Shown piece by piece: positions 34,360 to 46,704 of a DNA stretch of 64,000 nucleotides. The DNA comes from Hydractinia symbiolongicarpus (taxonomy: Eukaryota > Cnidaria > Hydrozoa > Anthoathecata > Hydractiniidae), in assembly GCF_029227915.1 (NCBI RefSeq), contig NC_079882.1:14716501-14780500 (forward strand), written 5' to 3'. Below the pieces are notes generated by a model, which saw only the letters and a list, made by a program, of their open reading frames with translations, was not told the DNA's origin and did not search any database. Each line of letters begins with the position of its first letter. Positions within the stretch are counted from its first letter, which is position 1. The translations under genes were made by a program, and so were the position numbers.

Positions 34360-35620
34360 GGGAACTTTATTCTAGTCAGTACACAAGCAAGCGAATTGAA
34401 TTAAGTAATTGGGAAAGATGTCCTATTAGGGTAAATATTTAGGCAATTAGCCTGGCACATCCACACCTACACATACAATACTGAAAACAAAATTTAGGAA
34501 ACCATTCCCGCAATATATACGATATTGAATGTTTTGTGAAGCTAAACAAGGCAAATCTTATTCTGATTAAAAAACAATTAGACAAGTAGCGAAACCTATC
34601 AATTCATCATTAAAAAAGTATTTTGGGGAATAATCTTACGCAATATAAAAAAAAGAACAGAATAAAAAACGGTCCAACGATCACTTTTTTCTACTCAAAA
34701 ATCGAAAGGGCGAGTAGCACGCGCGTGCGTATATCATTGCATGTGCATACATCAAAGATTTTGTTAAAGCTCTCTCGCACCTTGTAGGAAGAAGCTCGCA
34801 CCAAATGAAATGTTCAATGTTCTAGCAAGCGAATAAAAAAGCCTTTCTTCTACTTTGTAAACAGGCAAGGGAGCAAAAGATCCTGACATACAATCTAAAA
34901 GATATCTGATAAAAACGCTATCGCGAAAGGTGAAGTATTAAATCTCTTGGTCGGCCAATTCGAGAAAAGACTTTATTCCACTCAGAAAACAGGCGAGTGT
35001 TAGACCTATCCATACATCATTTGAAATGAGAATTTTGGAAGTTGCCTTTCACGCTGAATATAATGTTAGATATCCATCCATACACTACTAAAAAGGAGAT
35101 TTAGCTAGTGAGCGAATCAAAAGCGAAACTTTATTCTACACCACAAAGAAGCAATCAAGAAGAAGACCCTACCAGATATGTCTAAAAACACTTCATTCCA
35201 CTCCGATAACAATCACGCGCGATAATATCAGATGTCCTAGCATGTAAATTTACGGGAAGACTTTATTGCACTCAGTAAGAAGCAGGAACAAGGGAGACCG
35301 ATCCATACCACCATACAATATTAAAAGGATATTTTGCAAAATACCTTCAGGCGGAAAAACAAGCATGTCCTAGCAGACCTGTGTATACAAAATTAGTTCT
35401 ACTCAGTAAACAACCAATCAAATGAGAGATCCATCCATACCTTATAAAAATAGAGATTTTATCAATATACATGCATCATTTAAAAAACGCATTTTTTGAT
35501 CTTACCCTTCGCGCGAATTAAAATATTTAGCACGCCAACCTTAGATGTTCTAACAGCTCAATTCACGGAATACTTTATTCGACGCAGTAAAAATGAAGGA
35601 ATGTGGGACACCTATCCATA
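34360..35620. repeat. Degenerate long-period repeats
   Basis: The phrase 'actttattccactcagtaaa' in variants recurs near 34363, 34968, 35128, 35188, 35262, 35395 and 35570, usually followed within 60 bp by 'cctatccatacatc' or 'gatccatccatacc' and then 'attaaaaa..atattttg'. Units are irregular in length, as in an old decayed tandem array. Confidence 0.5.
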
Positions 35621-36328
35621 CATCTATCAAAAGAGAGATATTGAAACAAGCAGTAGAGTTGAATAACTATCCATACACAAATAAAAACGATATTTCAGAA
35701 AAATACTTGTGTGTATCATATGTTTTTTTTGCTGTTCATAGGAAGCAGTTTAATGTGATTTTGAACTTTCAATATTTTTAAAACTAAAACCTTATGACAA
35801 AAATGATAAAAATGTATATGGACTTTTTTTGTTCGTAGCTGTTAGAAAAACTATTGGAGGGACATAGTTATTAATATAGTCTAACTAGCTAAATAAAATT
35901 GAGTTATGACTGTTATGGTTGCTACGAAGTTAAGTTATATTGTGCTGTCCTAGGCCCGTTCTTAAGGCTCTCCTGCCATTGAACGCTACGACTTTCTCAT
36001 AATAACCGGTTGAAAATAGCTATTAGGTAATAATAGTATGAATAGAATTTGATTTAGCTAATATTGGGTATATTTTGACTCCTAAAAAGAAATAGTACTC
36101 TAGCATTTTTTTTTTTTTGCAAAACAGTAAAACTTGTTGAGTTATTTCTAAAAGGTTTTAGTAATTCTAATAGACTAAGGCAGTTCACAAGATAGTTAGC
36201 GTATTGCTCTGAATAGACCCGTCATCATGCTCCATCCATACCACACGAAGGTAGCATAGAAGCACACAGTATGTTACAAAAAAATTATGGTCCTTTTTTG
36301 AACATTATATTTAATTAAAACGTATATA
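35621..36328. other. Non-coding stretch
   Basis: AT-rich DNA without a recognisable gene. Confidence 0.45.
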
Positions 36329-36508
36329 CAGTTGACTCTCTCCGATCCGAATCTCTATTATCCGAATTTTTAACTATAATCCGAACAAATTAAAAATCAG
36401 CGTCAACTTTCCTTAAGAAACTCTCATAATCTACTTTCTACTATCCGACTCTCTGTAATCTGAAAGAGAATTATCCCCCTTGAGATTCGGATTAGAGAGA
36501 GTCAACTG
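36329..36508. mobile_element. Tc1/mariner-pogo-type MITE
   Basis: The 180-bp element starts CAGTTGACTCTCTCCGATCC and ends with the near-exact inverse complement (attagagagagtcaactg), flanked by TA on both sides (36327-36328 and 36509-36510). CAGT tips with a TA target duplication are typical of pogo/Tigger-like non-autonomous elements. Internal words 'tatccgaat' repeat in both directions. Confidence 0.85.
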
Positions 36509-36510
36509 TA

Positions 36511-37737
36511 CATACATTTCAATAAAATAATTTGTTATAATTTTTCTATACCGAAATATCGCCGCTTTATTAAAAGAAAAATGCTATTCAGTTGATGTAG
36601 ACATAAGTATGATATATAAAGGTAGCAGAACTACTTTAGGATCCACTGACAGAGATGCGACAAGGTTAGATGAAAAGACTGATCGACTTCCTCGAACACA
36701 TATGCATATAGACTTGATAAGCGCAAAACAAATGTTACGTCATATCCATGCTGAAAGTTTTAAAAAATGTTGTTTACGCTTTTCAGAAATCATTTCAGAA
36801 AGCCGAGTATAGAACTTTCGACACACGCGACCCATTCCGCCACACACGGATATCGCTAGTGGCGTTAAAGTTTCATGCTCTACTTGCAAAATAAGTTTAT
36901 TGTAATTTTTCTTTTTTTCCATTTTATCTACATCATATGCTTTTGGTAGCACACCTTCGCATCTAAAAATGCCATTTGACAAGTGTTCCAAAAGCCTCTT
37001 GTGCATACATAACTCTCGATTCCTGAGAAACATTCGCTGTCCACTGGCTCAATGGCTCACTAGGTAACTGTTGTAGACACGGTTCAATGCGTACATCATG
37101 ACAAACCTCTTTTAGTTACATCCCCGTGACATTACGGATTTCATTGTCTAAGCGAAAGGAAGCCACATTATTTGCATGACAAAGCATGATCAATTGTGAA
37201 CTTGAAATTCGAATCTGAGCCCAGAAGCATAGCTTGTTAATTGTGTATCTCTCGTTCCTTGAAGGTAGTCAGTCAACTAGATACACTGCTTCCTGGTTGA
37301 TATCGTTCAGTCTGATTTCCTGCTTACACATTTCACAGTGACAGCAGTTGTCTCTCGTTATTGTTTACTTTAATACCTCCCGTCAGTGCTGGTATTAATT
37401 CGAATTAATAACTACGAGTACTTCTTCCAATAATTATATTATGTGTGGTATGTTTGCATACAGTATGTTAATTTATGCTTGTAGCCAGCCACTGATAAAA
37501 CAACTTTATGTCCCTTGCGACTCTGTTTTAGCAATTTTACTCAGCATCTTTAATTCATTAATCCAATCTTCTACCTTATCCAAAATATATCCACCTTTCA
37601 AGCTTCTTGAACCAATTACATTATTACATTATTACCAATTACATGTTACAAACTGCGGTGTTATAAATTAGTTTCCTCAAAAAATTATTTTTTTAACTAA
37701 ATTTTACTTATTGGATTTGATTTTCACATGGCAACTA
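36511..37737. other. Non-coding stretch
   Basis: No gene supported; the open frames at 36609-37033 overlap on both strands and show no domain. Confidence 0.4.
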
Positions 37738-37940
37738 CAATCATGTTCATAATAGTTTTGGAAAAACCACTTTCCCCCTCCCCCCACTCTTTAGTGTTGG
37801 TTGGAGGTCTTTTCCAGAGTCGCCGGCAGTATTTTGGGGCACAAATCAACACAAAATCAACACTGACTGTTGGGGGAGAGGGGGGGAACTCTGAAAAAAG
37901 CCTCAAAAGCCGTTTTTCCAATAATTTATGAACATGATTG
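37738..37940. mobile_element. 203-bp MITE, copy 1
   Basis: Tips CAATCATGTTCATAA and its inverse complement continue into 'ttttggaaaaac' on both sides, giving an inverted repeat of about 28 bp. An almost identical 203-bp copy lies 600 bp away at 38538-38740. No clear target duplication. Confidence 0.85.
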
Positions 37941-38007
37941 TCTGTAAATGACATAAAAAAATTGAAAAGGGGTTGCCCTTGTTTAGAGCCAAAATTTTGC
38001 TTTGATG

Positions 38008-38242
38008 ACACGTTTCACACGTTCCGTACACGTTCCACACCCGTTCCAAGGTGCTCCACCATCGGTTGCACCTAAATTGAACACGTTCCACACGTACCGT
38101 CAAATTCAATGAAATTGAAGTAAATTTTAATTTTTATAAAAAATTGACGGAACGTGTGGAACGTGTGCTACTGCAGTCTCCTCTTGTACACTTGGCTATG
38201 GAACTTGAGTGGAACGTGTGCGGAACGTGTGTGGAACGTGTG
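38008..38242. repeat. Foldback of 'CACACGTTCC' words
   Basis: The left half has four to five copies of 'cacacgttcc'-type words; the right half has the inverse 'ggaacgtgtg' copies. 'cacgttccacacgtaccgtc' (about 38081) pairs with 'gacggaacgtgtggaacgtg' (about 38144) across a 40-bp AT loop. It lies between the two 203-bp MITE copies. Confidence 0.75.
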
Positions 38243-38537
38243 TGTTTTCCATTTCTTTTATACTACAAAGTGTCTATGTTATACAAAGAACAATTTTAGT
38301 CATGTATATACAATATATAAGCATATAAAAGCTCTTGCCACATACGACAAACAATAAGAAACAAACAGACATTAGGAGGCCTGGAACCTAGTTTATGAAA
38401 CAAGAAAACCAACCAGCTCCGCATGCACGGTATAAGGAATGACAAAGTAGTACTTGTCCTTAATTCAGCCAACACAAACGCACCCAAAAGCTTTTGTAAA
38501 AAAAAAGCCACTTAAAAAAAGTCTCACATTATAGAGA

Positions 38538-38740
38538 CAATCATGTTCATAATAGTTTTGGAAAAACCACTTTCCCCCTCCCCCCACTCTTCAGTGTTGG
38601 TTGGAGGTCTTTTCCAGAGTCGCCGGCAGTATTTTGGGGCACAAATCAACACAAAATCAACACTGACTGTAGGGGGAGAGGGGGGAAACTCTGAAAAAAG
38701 CCTCAAAAGCCGTTTTTCCAATAATTTATGAACATGATTG
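38538..38740. mobile_element. 203-bp MITE, copy 2
   Basis: Same orientation and length as the copy at 37738-37940, with only a few substitutions (for example 'cttcagtg' for 'ctttagtg'). The near identity suggests recent mobility or local duplication. Confidence 0.85.
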
Positions 38741-38861
38741 TAGTTATAGCTCAGCAAAACCTGAATAACTGAACGTATATCCCGAGTAAATTAAAAAATT
38801 TCCTTCTTTCATTTCTTTTCTTATAGTTACCTCTTTTTTTGAAACATTTGTGTGTAAAATT

Positions 38862-38994
38862 TTTTGAATTGATTTGCATTATTGTTTGTTGCAGTATGAA
38901 ACTAATTACACACCATGTTGTTCTTTCATTTGAACTACCACCTTTTAAAGATGGATTGGATTCGAACCAATAACTTTCATGGTTTTACAACAAT
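38862..38994 (-). repeat. tRNA-like SINE fragment, copy 2
   Basis: Second copy of the sequence at 33412-33550, with the same T-arm and B-box (38968-38958). It carries a 4-bp insertion ('gttt') and loses a few bases near 'aattacacacc'. Confidence 0.5.
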
Positions 38995-39656
38995 GGAAAT
39001 ATTTTTTAAATAACATAACACAGAAATACAAAAGGTCACACATAGTATCAGTATTTACACAAAACTAATTTTGTTACCAGAAAACTTCCTTATCCCACTC
39101 TTCCAAGAATCATTTTCATCAAAGTTTTTTTTGGTTTTACCTGCATTAGAAATACAAAAAAAAACAAAAAAAACAGTAAAGAAGCAAAAATTACCACCAA
39201 ATTGATTAACATAAAAAGCAAAGTATAAATTAGAACAGAAAAATCCGAGAAGAGTTGTGAACAAAAAACATCGCGCATCATCATTAAATTAAAACAACAG
39301 AAATTTATCTAGTTTTTAAAATCATTACACTGTAAAACTAACTCCACCACTCCACGATTGTTATAAATTAAAACAGGGTGCAAAAGTATCAGAAATTGCT
39401 TATTCAATTTTTCAGCATAAGTCGCAATAAAGCCTTGAGGTAGGAAATTAGCTGACTGAAGAGAGGGATATACTTCAACTTAGGGGTATTTCAACTGGCA
39501 ATATTACCTGTACATATAACATGTCCCTCCTGAAAGTCAATATACTGAATAAAAATTTGACTACTTATTTGAATAATTATGGTACCAAGTTAGCAGTATC
39601 TCTACACTGTCTCAGTTTAACAAGGATTGTACAGATTTCAGACATGTCTAGCCTAG
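38995..39656. other. Non-coding stretch
   Basis: AT-rich; nothing recognised. Confidence 0.45.
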
Positions 39657-39660
39657 TTAA

Positions 39661-41137
39661 AGGGGAACTCCAGTAAAAATCACTTTTCTTTTTTTTGTTT
39701 GTTTTATACGTACTCAGAAAAGCATAAGAAATCAAAAAAAACTTACTTTACTTGTTTTTCTTATTTAAAATTGTTGTACAAGCCTTCGCATATTCAATTT
39801 TTTTCTCATAAAAAACAGACAGGCGCGATTTCATTTCGGACTAGACCCGATTATAAATAATGACATCACATCGTGCAGAAAGTTTAAGCAAGCGCATGTT
39901 AAGACCTATAAATACAGCTTACATTAAATCGCTTTTTGTATGTAATTTACGTTTAAATCTTTAAAAAATGGTTAGTTGCTCTGTGTTTCTATGTACCGAT
40001 CGATCAGAGAAGTGTAAAGAAGTAAGTTTTCACAGAATCCCGTCTGTGAAAAAGAAAGAACTCAAAAACGGCTAAACAAAATACGTCGTGCAGGTGATCT
40101 ACCAAGCGATCAAAGTTTTTATATTTGGTTGGTGCACTTCACAGATAGTTCTTTTAAAAGATATCTGCAGGAAATAAACTTCCATATTAAGATACTCTGC
40201 CACTTTGTAAAAAATGCCATTTTAGCTAGTGAACGCGATTAAAGTTTCATATTTCTTCTCATCTCAATATTTGTACTTATATCCACAGAACTCAACCAAA
40301 TAACGTTTTGTACATTTTTATATTAAATAAGAGAACATTATACGAATTTCCAATACAAACACCGACAAAAAAGCTTTCTAGTTACACATGTATCTTTTGT
40401 AGCGCTCAAGTTTCTATTCTTTGTTTTTCAAAAAAGAAGCTTTTTTGATGGAAGGACATGCCAAGTATTTTCAGGGGGTAAATGTACCCATTTTCTTCAA
40501 TCTTTGTAACTTTATAACGGCTGCATGTAATGCTGATAATGCAGTTTCTAAAACAGCTTTGTCAAAACAACCACTTGTAAGTCAGTAGCTTCTGCAACAC
40601 ATTTATGACCTACCATAATCAAAGATTGATTTTTATTTATACAATAATAATACCCCGTTTTACCAACTTATCTAGACCCGAACATTATTTGATTTTATAT
40701 CACGCATTTCAATGGTCCTCCATCACGGAGAAAATTTCAACGTTACATAAAATTTGTTTACATTTGTGCGCAAAAAAAGCGTGTGCAGAGGAAAAATATT
40801 GCTGAACTGTAAAAAAAATAAATTGGCTTGTAAAGTATGAAAGATTTTTTAATGAAGCAAATGATAAAGTTTTTTGACGAAAAGAATGTTAAAAAAAAGC
40901 GATTAAGTATATTTATTTCTTAAAAAAAAAAAAATATTTTGCTAAGAACGTTGCTTGAGCCAGTAAAAGACACCTCATCACTTTGCATCATTATTAATTT
41001 CCCCCTTGTGAGACAGAAGAGGTTCGAAGTCGTGTGGCTGTAGCTTTGTAAAGTCTTTTTCATGAAGAGAATTATCCGATTCTATGTTTTATATAACATT
41101 TTTTTTTTAAATATTTTTTTTTCACTGGAGTGCTCCT
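39661..41137 (+). mobile_element. Kolobok-like TTAA transposon remnant with THAP domain
   Basis: Both ends are flanked by TTAA (39657-39660 and 41138-41141). The tips AGGGGAACTCCAGTAAAAA and the inverse of TTTTCACTGGAGTGCTCCTT agree at about 16 of 19 positions. A broken THAP domain lies inside. TTAA target duplications with THAP-domain transposases are the pattern of the Kolobok superfamily. The 1.48-kb length and the absence of a long transposase frame show an internally decayed copy. Confidence 0.75.
39968..40176 (+). pseudogene. THAP-domain remnant
   Basis: From ATG 39968 the frame reads 'MVSCSVFLCTDRSEKCKEVS' and 'FHRIPSVKKKEL', then a one-base shift in an A-run near 40067 leads to 'LNKIRRAGDLPSDQSFYIW' and 'LVHFTDSSFKRYL'. 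This is the C2CH zinc-finger DNA-binding domain order. Besides the frameshift, the third zinc-binding Cys (expected in 'ICxxHF') is Trp here, so the finger could not fold normally. Confidence 0.75.
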
Positions 41138-41141
41138 TTAA

Positions 41142-43100
41142 CTAAGTTTTCTTTGAGATATTAAAATTGAGTTTTTTTATATAATAATTTTTCAGTGCAA
41201 CCCGAATTAAAATCAACCAATATGCATAAAGCCAGCATGGCCACATCTAACATTAAAGAAGAAAAGATTTCCCAATAATGATCACGTGAGCAAAGAACAA
41301 TAGAAGTTCTTGCCTTAAAGTATTGTCCAAATTTCTTTCATACAAGACAAAAAATATCTTCGGATCAATTGTATTTCAAGTGGCAAAAAGTATTCCTACT
41401 ACAAAGTGAACACACAGCACTATTTGTCTTTCTTTAAAAAATAAGCTTACTCAAAATAATTAACAAAATTCAATCTAGCTCAGGCTAAAGAAATATAATT
41501 ATATGCTTAACTCAGATATCTTTGAATAGATGACGTACACTGTCTCTTAATAAATAAATATAAATGTGCCAGCTCTTTCAGAACATGTATTCAGTATGGA
41601 ATTAGCTGCATTTCATGTTGGTGGAAATTATATTTAAAAAAATATTCTCTTTATATAAAAAATCAACCCTGGCCTACTTTTCCACCACATCAGATTTTAA
41701 AAACTAACGTTTTCCTCAAAAAATTATTTTTTAATCTTTTTATAAAATTATTATTCAACAAAAACAACAACACCAATTTAAACTTTTTAATAGGAAATTT
41801 CCACAGTTAATGTGTACCATTAATAGCATGGTTTTCAAATGAATGGCTGTAATAAGTATTATGACAATCAACAGCGTAAGTTATTGTTGCCAGAAATTGT
41901 ATACTGGAAAGAATCAATTTTTATATGTAAATTATACCTATTATCATCATTTTCCTCAAAAAGTTATTTTTTGGTCTTATAACAGCAGATCACTGAGAAT
42001 TTACGGAACTAAAAATCTTGTGGTAACATTTTTAAAATTAAAAATCTTGATTTTGTAAACATTAAATGCACAAATCCTAACAAATTATAAATTTTTTTAA
42101 AATAAATTGGAATGATCATCTGTTTTAAAACATCAATGCACATGCATCTTGCCCACGAAAAAAAGAATTGTATGGAGCAAAAGATTGAAATGGAATTAGA
42201 GTTTAAAAAAGAATGTCTTGTAGTAAGGAACACAATCGTTACGAGAAAATATAACCTGCTGTGAAAAGATAATCTGCGGCCATGTTGAGGGGCGGATTGA
42301 CACGGCAAACGAAATAGTAGATGATTGCAGTGAATACAACATCGTACGACATAGCCCTCCCTTTGTCATGTATTCCTGCAGTATATATTTGCTATAGGTT
42401 ACTTCTACCGACAAAACAATGTGTTAATATATTTAACACTTTTGCGCAAATTCTCCAATATAGATTCATGCGTGTTGTTTTTTTCATGGAATTCCTGGTA
42501 AAATGTGCATATGTTATACAGTGATAGTCTTGATCTCTAGTTCTGATTCACTGGTGGGACTGTCAAGATTGAGGCCCTGGACGCCTCTTCAATTTTAATC
42601 TTTAATAGATCCCAGTATTGTCATACCATCAGTGAGTCAAACCTTTTGAGCCATCGAATTATTTTTATAGATATTTTCTGATACCTCAATATTTCAGCTT
42701 TCCTTTCAGGCTGCATCCTTTCCCATTTCTGAAAAGACAACCGATAGCCAATGATATATTGTAGTAATGTTGTGTATCATAATAATTGAGATTTACTTTT
42801 AAATTTTCAGAATATAGGTCTATACTTCAAGTTTAAGTATTTTCCAGGTTATTTGAAACCCTGGTTTGTGTAAACAAATGGCTTTGTATTTTACAGGGCA
42901 GAATCAAAACCGGTCAGTAGCCATTTTATAGCTGAAATCTATTCTCATCTTTAAAACAACAATCAAATTTTGCACATGATTAGATGGAATACCAATACAT
43001 GGAATCACAGTCCTGATATTTACTTGCGCACGCATCTAAGTGATTATGTAATGCCCGATGCGCACGCAGAAATGGAGGTAAAAATGTAAACAAACTAATC
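41142..43100. other. Non-coding stretch
   Basis: About 2 kb of AT-rich DNA; no gene or element structure recognised. Short frames at 41843-42524 occur on both strands and lack domains. Confidence 0.45.
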
Positions 43101-43105
43101 AGAAA

Positions 43106-43746
43106 CAGTCAGGGATAACCGCAAATTAGGCTATCACGCCAAATTAGGCTAGTAGCTTAGTTAGGAGATTTTTCATAGACTATTTAGGCGAGTATCTCCT
43201 ATTTAGGCAATTTGCTATCTTCTTTGTTAAATATAACGGAAACAACGTATAGTTGCGCCATGTTTTTTTGGCTATCCAGTGGCCTGTCAAGTCGTCTTTG
43301 GTCAAGTAAAATTTCATGTAATTTGCTTCGCGGAACTAAAAATTATACGTCAAAAGTCTTTGGATCGGCTAATTAGACGAGAAATAGTCTATTTAGGCTA
43401 TGCGCCACCATGTTGAAAATATGCGCGTGGGAAATTTAGCCTTTGTTCAGAAGCAACCGTGGCCGTAAAACAAAGAAGCCGTATCACAGCGCATGCGTTC
43501 TAAATCAAAACAAACTAAACGCTATATCTACTGACAGCGCAAATAATAAAGAAAAATATATTTGGACCATCAAAAAGGGGTTCTATAGAATGTTTTTAGC
43601 TAATAAAATCATTGCGACTATGTAACAGAACAGCGATAGGCAGCAAAAACCATTTTGATAGCCTAATTAGGAGAGATAAATCGCCTAAATAGGCTATCGT
43701 AGACTAATTAGACTATCATAGCCTAATTTGCGGTTATCCCTGACTG
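43106..43746. mobile_element. 641-bp MITE with 28-bp terminal repeats and AGAAA duplication
   Basis: Tips CAGTCAGGGATAACCGCAAA and the exact inverse complement at the right end continue to 28 bp. AGAAA flanks both sides (43101-43105 and 43747-43751), a likely 5-bp target duplication. Subterminal 'taggctat' and 'cctaatta' words repeat many times in both orientations. No transposase frame is present. Confidence 0.85.
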
Positions 43747-43942
43747 AGAAAAGTTACCTCAATTTCTGCGCGCGCAGGAAAAATACGGCACTATAATTGA
43801 GTGTATGGCAAATTTTAATCCACAACTACTTAAATTAGAATGTACAGTTCAAATTTTAAAGGGAGAAGAAAACGTTCGAAATTACGTTAAAAACGAACCA
43901 ACCAAAAAGGGTATTTGTTTCAGTTATTTTAAACCGACTTAC

Positions 43943-44192
43943 CCTTCCAAACATTCCAAGTCAGCTCTTCGTCTGAATCAAATGTCTTTTCGCATGTTAC
44001 GCAGAAGCAAATTGTATGTTCAGCAGTGGCTTTTACTTCTACTTTTTGCTCATGAGCAATCAGAGCTCTTACAGCCAACGTTCCATGTGATCCAGATGTT
44101 GGAAGCCCACGCTGGGAAAGGAAAAATTGAAGTTCAGCCATAGAAAGTTCTAAAAAATTCTGCAAACATTTAATATCTTTAACCGAAGCCAT
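43943..44192 (-). CDS. SAP-domain first exon of an unidentified gene
   Basis: From ATG 44192 on the minus strand the frame begins 'MASVKDIKCLQNFLELSMAE' and continues 'LQFFLSQRGLPTSGSHGTLA', a helix-turn-helix SAP motif (DNA or RNA binding) around residues 16-48, then a CxxC pair. The frame meets a consensus donor (GGTAAGT) at 43942, so it looks like a first exon. SAP exons of this type are common at the start of transposon-linked nuclease genes in invertebrates; that is an analogy, not a match. No second exon was found: to the left lies the MITE at 43106-43746. Confidence 0.5.
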
Positions 44193-44199
44193 CAAGCTC

Positions 44200-44738
44200 A
44201 CTTGATTTAACTTTTTAGCTTTTTTAATTAATTTTTTTGTGTAAAATATACAAGAATTGATTAAAAATTAACTTGTATAAACAGAAAAACCACGCCACCA
44301 CATAAACTTCGCATCCCTGCTAGCAGCGGTGTTGTATTTTGTCATAGTGATTACCCAGAATGCTTTGCGCAACCGTGAAAGATCTATTACGTCTACCGTT
44401 AATGATCGATTAGGCCCCTGGGGGCTTATTTGTCAAAATGGGTTTTGGGGGACGGGGCTTATTTGGGAGGGGCGTGGCGGGGGGTTAAATGGGAGGGGAC
44501 TTATAAAATTATGCAAAAGTCTTAGTGTGCTAAAAAATAAAAACAACAATTTTAATAAACACAACATATATTTCTAAAAGTATAATAAAAACAAACACTA
44601 ATCGATCTCAATATCACTATTGCCTTCTTCGTCCTCGTCTACGATCGTCTCTAAGGGAGCCGCATCAATCATTTCCTCCGGCATCTGGGATAAATGGGTT
44701 GTCTTCCGTCTCGTTTACCAGTTGTATTTGTTCATTGA
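44200..44738. other. Non-coding stretch with a G-rich patch
   Basis: 44410-44500 is G-rich ('ggggcttatttgggaggggc' type words), related to the 'ggggcgcttattcg' family at 7300-7482. No gene recognised. Confidence 0.45.
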
Positions 44739-44739
44739 G

Positions 44740-44990
44740 CATTGAGGGTATTTCGAACTCGTTGGGTGAGCGCAGAAGAACACAAGATGTGAAATTGAAA
44801 AGGAATATTTAGACGGGTCTCCTAAATTTGCTTCTTTGTATGTGATATTATGATGAACATTGGCAAATCAACGTTTATGCCTTGTTTATCTGCCAACTAC
44901 ACTTGATTTACTGAGAAAAAGCTCTTTGTAGGATGTAAACATATCCAAATTTAGTTTTGCTTCACCCAGTGAACGGCTATCATGAATTGC
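44740..44990 (+). repeat. Diverged relative of the minisatellite-bearing repeat flank
   Basis: It matches 46800-46985 at many words ('ctcgttgggtgagcgcag', 'gatgtgaaattgaaaa', 'ggaatatttaga', 'gatattatgatgaacattgg', 'atctgccaactac'). It lacks the 10-bp minisatellite, which in the other copies follows directly after this flank. Confidence 0.7.
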
Positions 44991-45289
44991 GTTTGAACAT
45001 ATAAACAAGAAGCCCTGGGGGCTCTAAGAATTTCCGCTCGCTACCAAAATATTTGATAACAACCTGCTAATTCGTTGTGTTATCGTGCCAAACATTCGAA
45101 GAGGTTTGGTGCTTGAAGCTCTGAAGATAAAACACACAAGTGACATTACATCTTACAACAAACGCAAACAAAACGAAACGTGTCATAATAAACTCACACT
45201 TTAAAAGAAATTGCGAACAAAAATTATAGCCTATCATTCATGGTTGAAAGTCTTCCGATTGAAACGTTTATGGTCTTAAACGGCATTTA

Positions 45290-46330
45290 GTTGACAAAAA
45301 AACAAAATTTTGATGCCACCATCATGTTCAGCATACTTTTTTTATTAACTGTGCCAAATTTTGTCGAAAATAAAGTAGTTTAAATTTTTGGACCAGTTTT
45401 GGCCTAAAATGACATTTCAGGTGGCAAAATATCAAAATTGTGATGTCACCAACATGTTCAGCATATTTTTTTTGTGATCTGTGCGAAATTTTGTCGAAAA
45501 TAAAGTAGTTTTAATTTTTGGACCAATTTTGGCCTAAAATGACATTTAAAGTGGCCAAAAATAGAAATTTTGATGTCACCATCATGTTCAGCATATTTTT
45601 TTTGTCAACTGTGCCAAATTTTGTGGAAAATAAAGTAGTTTTAATTTTTGGACCAATTTTGGCCTAAAATGACATTTAAGGTGGCAAAAAATCAAAATTT
45701 TGATGTCACCATCATGTTCAGCATATTTTTTTTTGTGATCTGTGCGAAATTTTGTCGAAAATAAAGTAGTTTTAATTTTTGGACCAATTTTGGCCTAACA
45801 TGACATTTAAAGTGGCCAAAAATAGAAATTTTGATGTCACCATCATGTTCAGCATACTTTTTTTGTTAACTGTGCCAAATTTTGTGGAAAATAAAGTAGT
45901 TTTAATTTTTGGACCAATTTTGGCCTAAAATGACATTTAAAGTGGCCAAAAATAGAAATTTTGATGTTACCATCATGTTCAGCATACTTTTTTGTTAACT
46001 GTGCCAAATATTGTGGAAAATAAAGTAGTTTTAATTTTTGGACCAATTTTGGCCTAAAATGACATTTAAGGTGGCCAAAAATCGAAATTTTGATGTCACC
46101 ATCATGTTCAGCATACTTTTTTTGTTAACTGTGCCAAATTTTGTGGAAAATAAAGTAGTTTTAATTTTTGGACCAATTTTGGCCTAAAATGACATTTAAG
46201 GTGGCCAAAAATCAAAATTTTGATGTCACCATCATGTTCAGTATACTTTTTTGTTAACTGTGCCAAATATTGTGGAAAATAAAGTAGTTTTAATTTTTGA
46301 ACCAATTTTGGCCTAAAATGACATTTAGGT
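45290..46330. repeat. 130-bp tandem repeat, 8 units
   Basis: 'atgttcagcata' recurs at about 45324, 45454, 45584, 45714, 45845, 45974, 46104 and 46234, a 130-bp period. Each unit also carries 'aaataaagtagttttaattt' and 'ggcctaaaatgacattta'. Open frames across it are by-products of the period. Confidence 0.9.
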
Positions 46331-46700
46331 AACAAAAAATCAGAGGAACGTGAAATCCCAGGGTCGATTTTTTCTCAAAAAATGCTCCAAAAGAAAAAAC
46401 GACGGTTTTAAAGAATTTCCTACGCCTTTGGGCGCGGAAATTCAACTACATTGAAAAGGCTTCATTTATTTTTTCCATGAAGACTTTTGTAGTGTTTTCG
46501 CAAATACTAAACACGGTAGAGCAATTTTAAAGTAACAATTTCTGCACTTGAAAATTATGAAGTATGGATGACATTACACACTGGTTGTTCACGTTCCAGC
46601 TCAAAGATAGAAATTTCGACTATTCTTTCATAAAACCGCAACTAGACATTCAACAATCAAGAGCAAAATTAATATCCCCAAAGTAACTTGTAAGGAATTG
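46331..46700. other. Non-coding stretch
   Basis: No gene recognised between the 130-bp array and the minisatellite-bearing repeat. Confidence 0.45.
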
Positions 46701-46704
46701 ACGA

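Noticed and set aside
36740-37033. 97-codon minus-strand frame overlapping a plus-strand frame
   Set aside because: No domain, no splice support, and overlap with an equally open frame on the other strand.
37728-38757. Two near-identical short ORFs on both strands
   Set aside because: They lie inside the 203-bp MITE copies and are explained by the repeat.
45849-46335. Minus-strand open frames with repeated 'KLVQKLKLLYFPQ'
   Set aside because: They follow the 130-bp tandem repeat exactly and have no independent coding signal.
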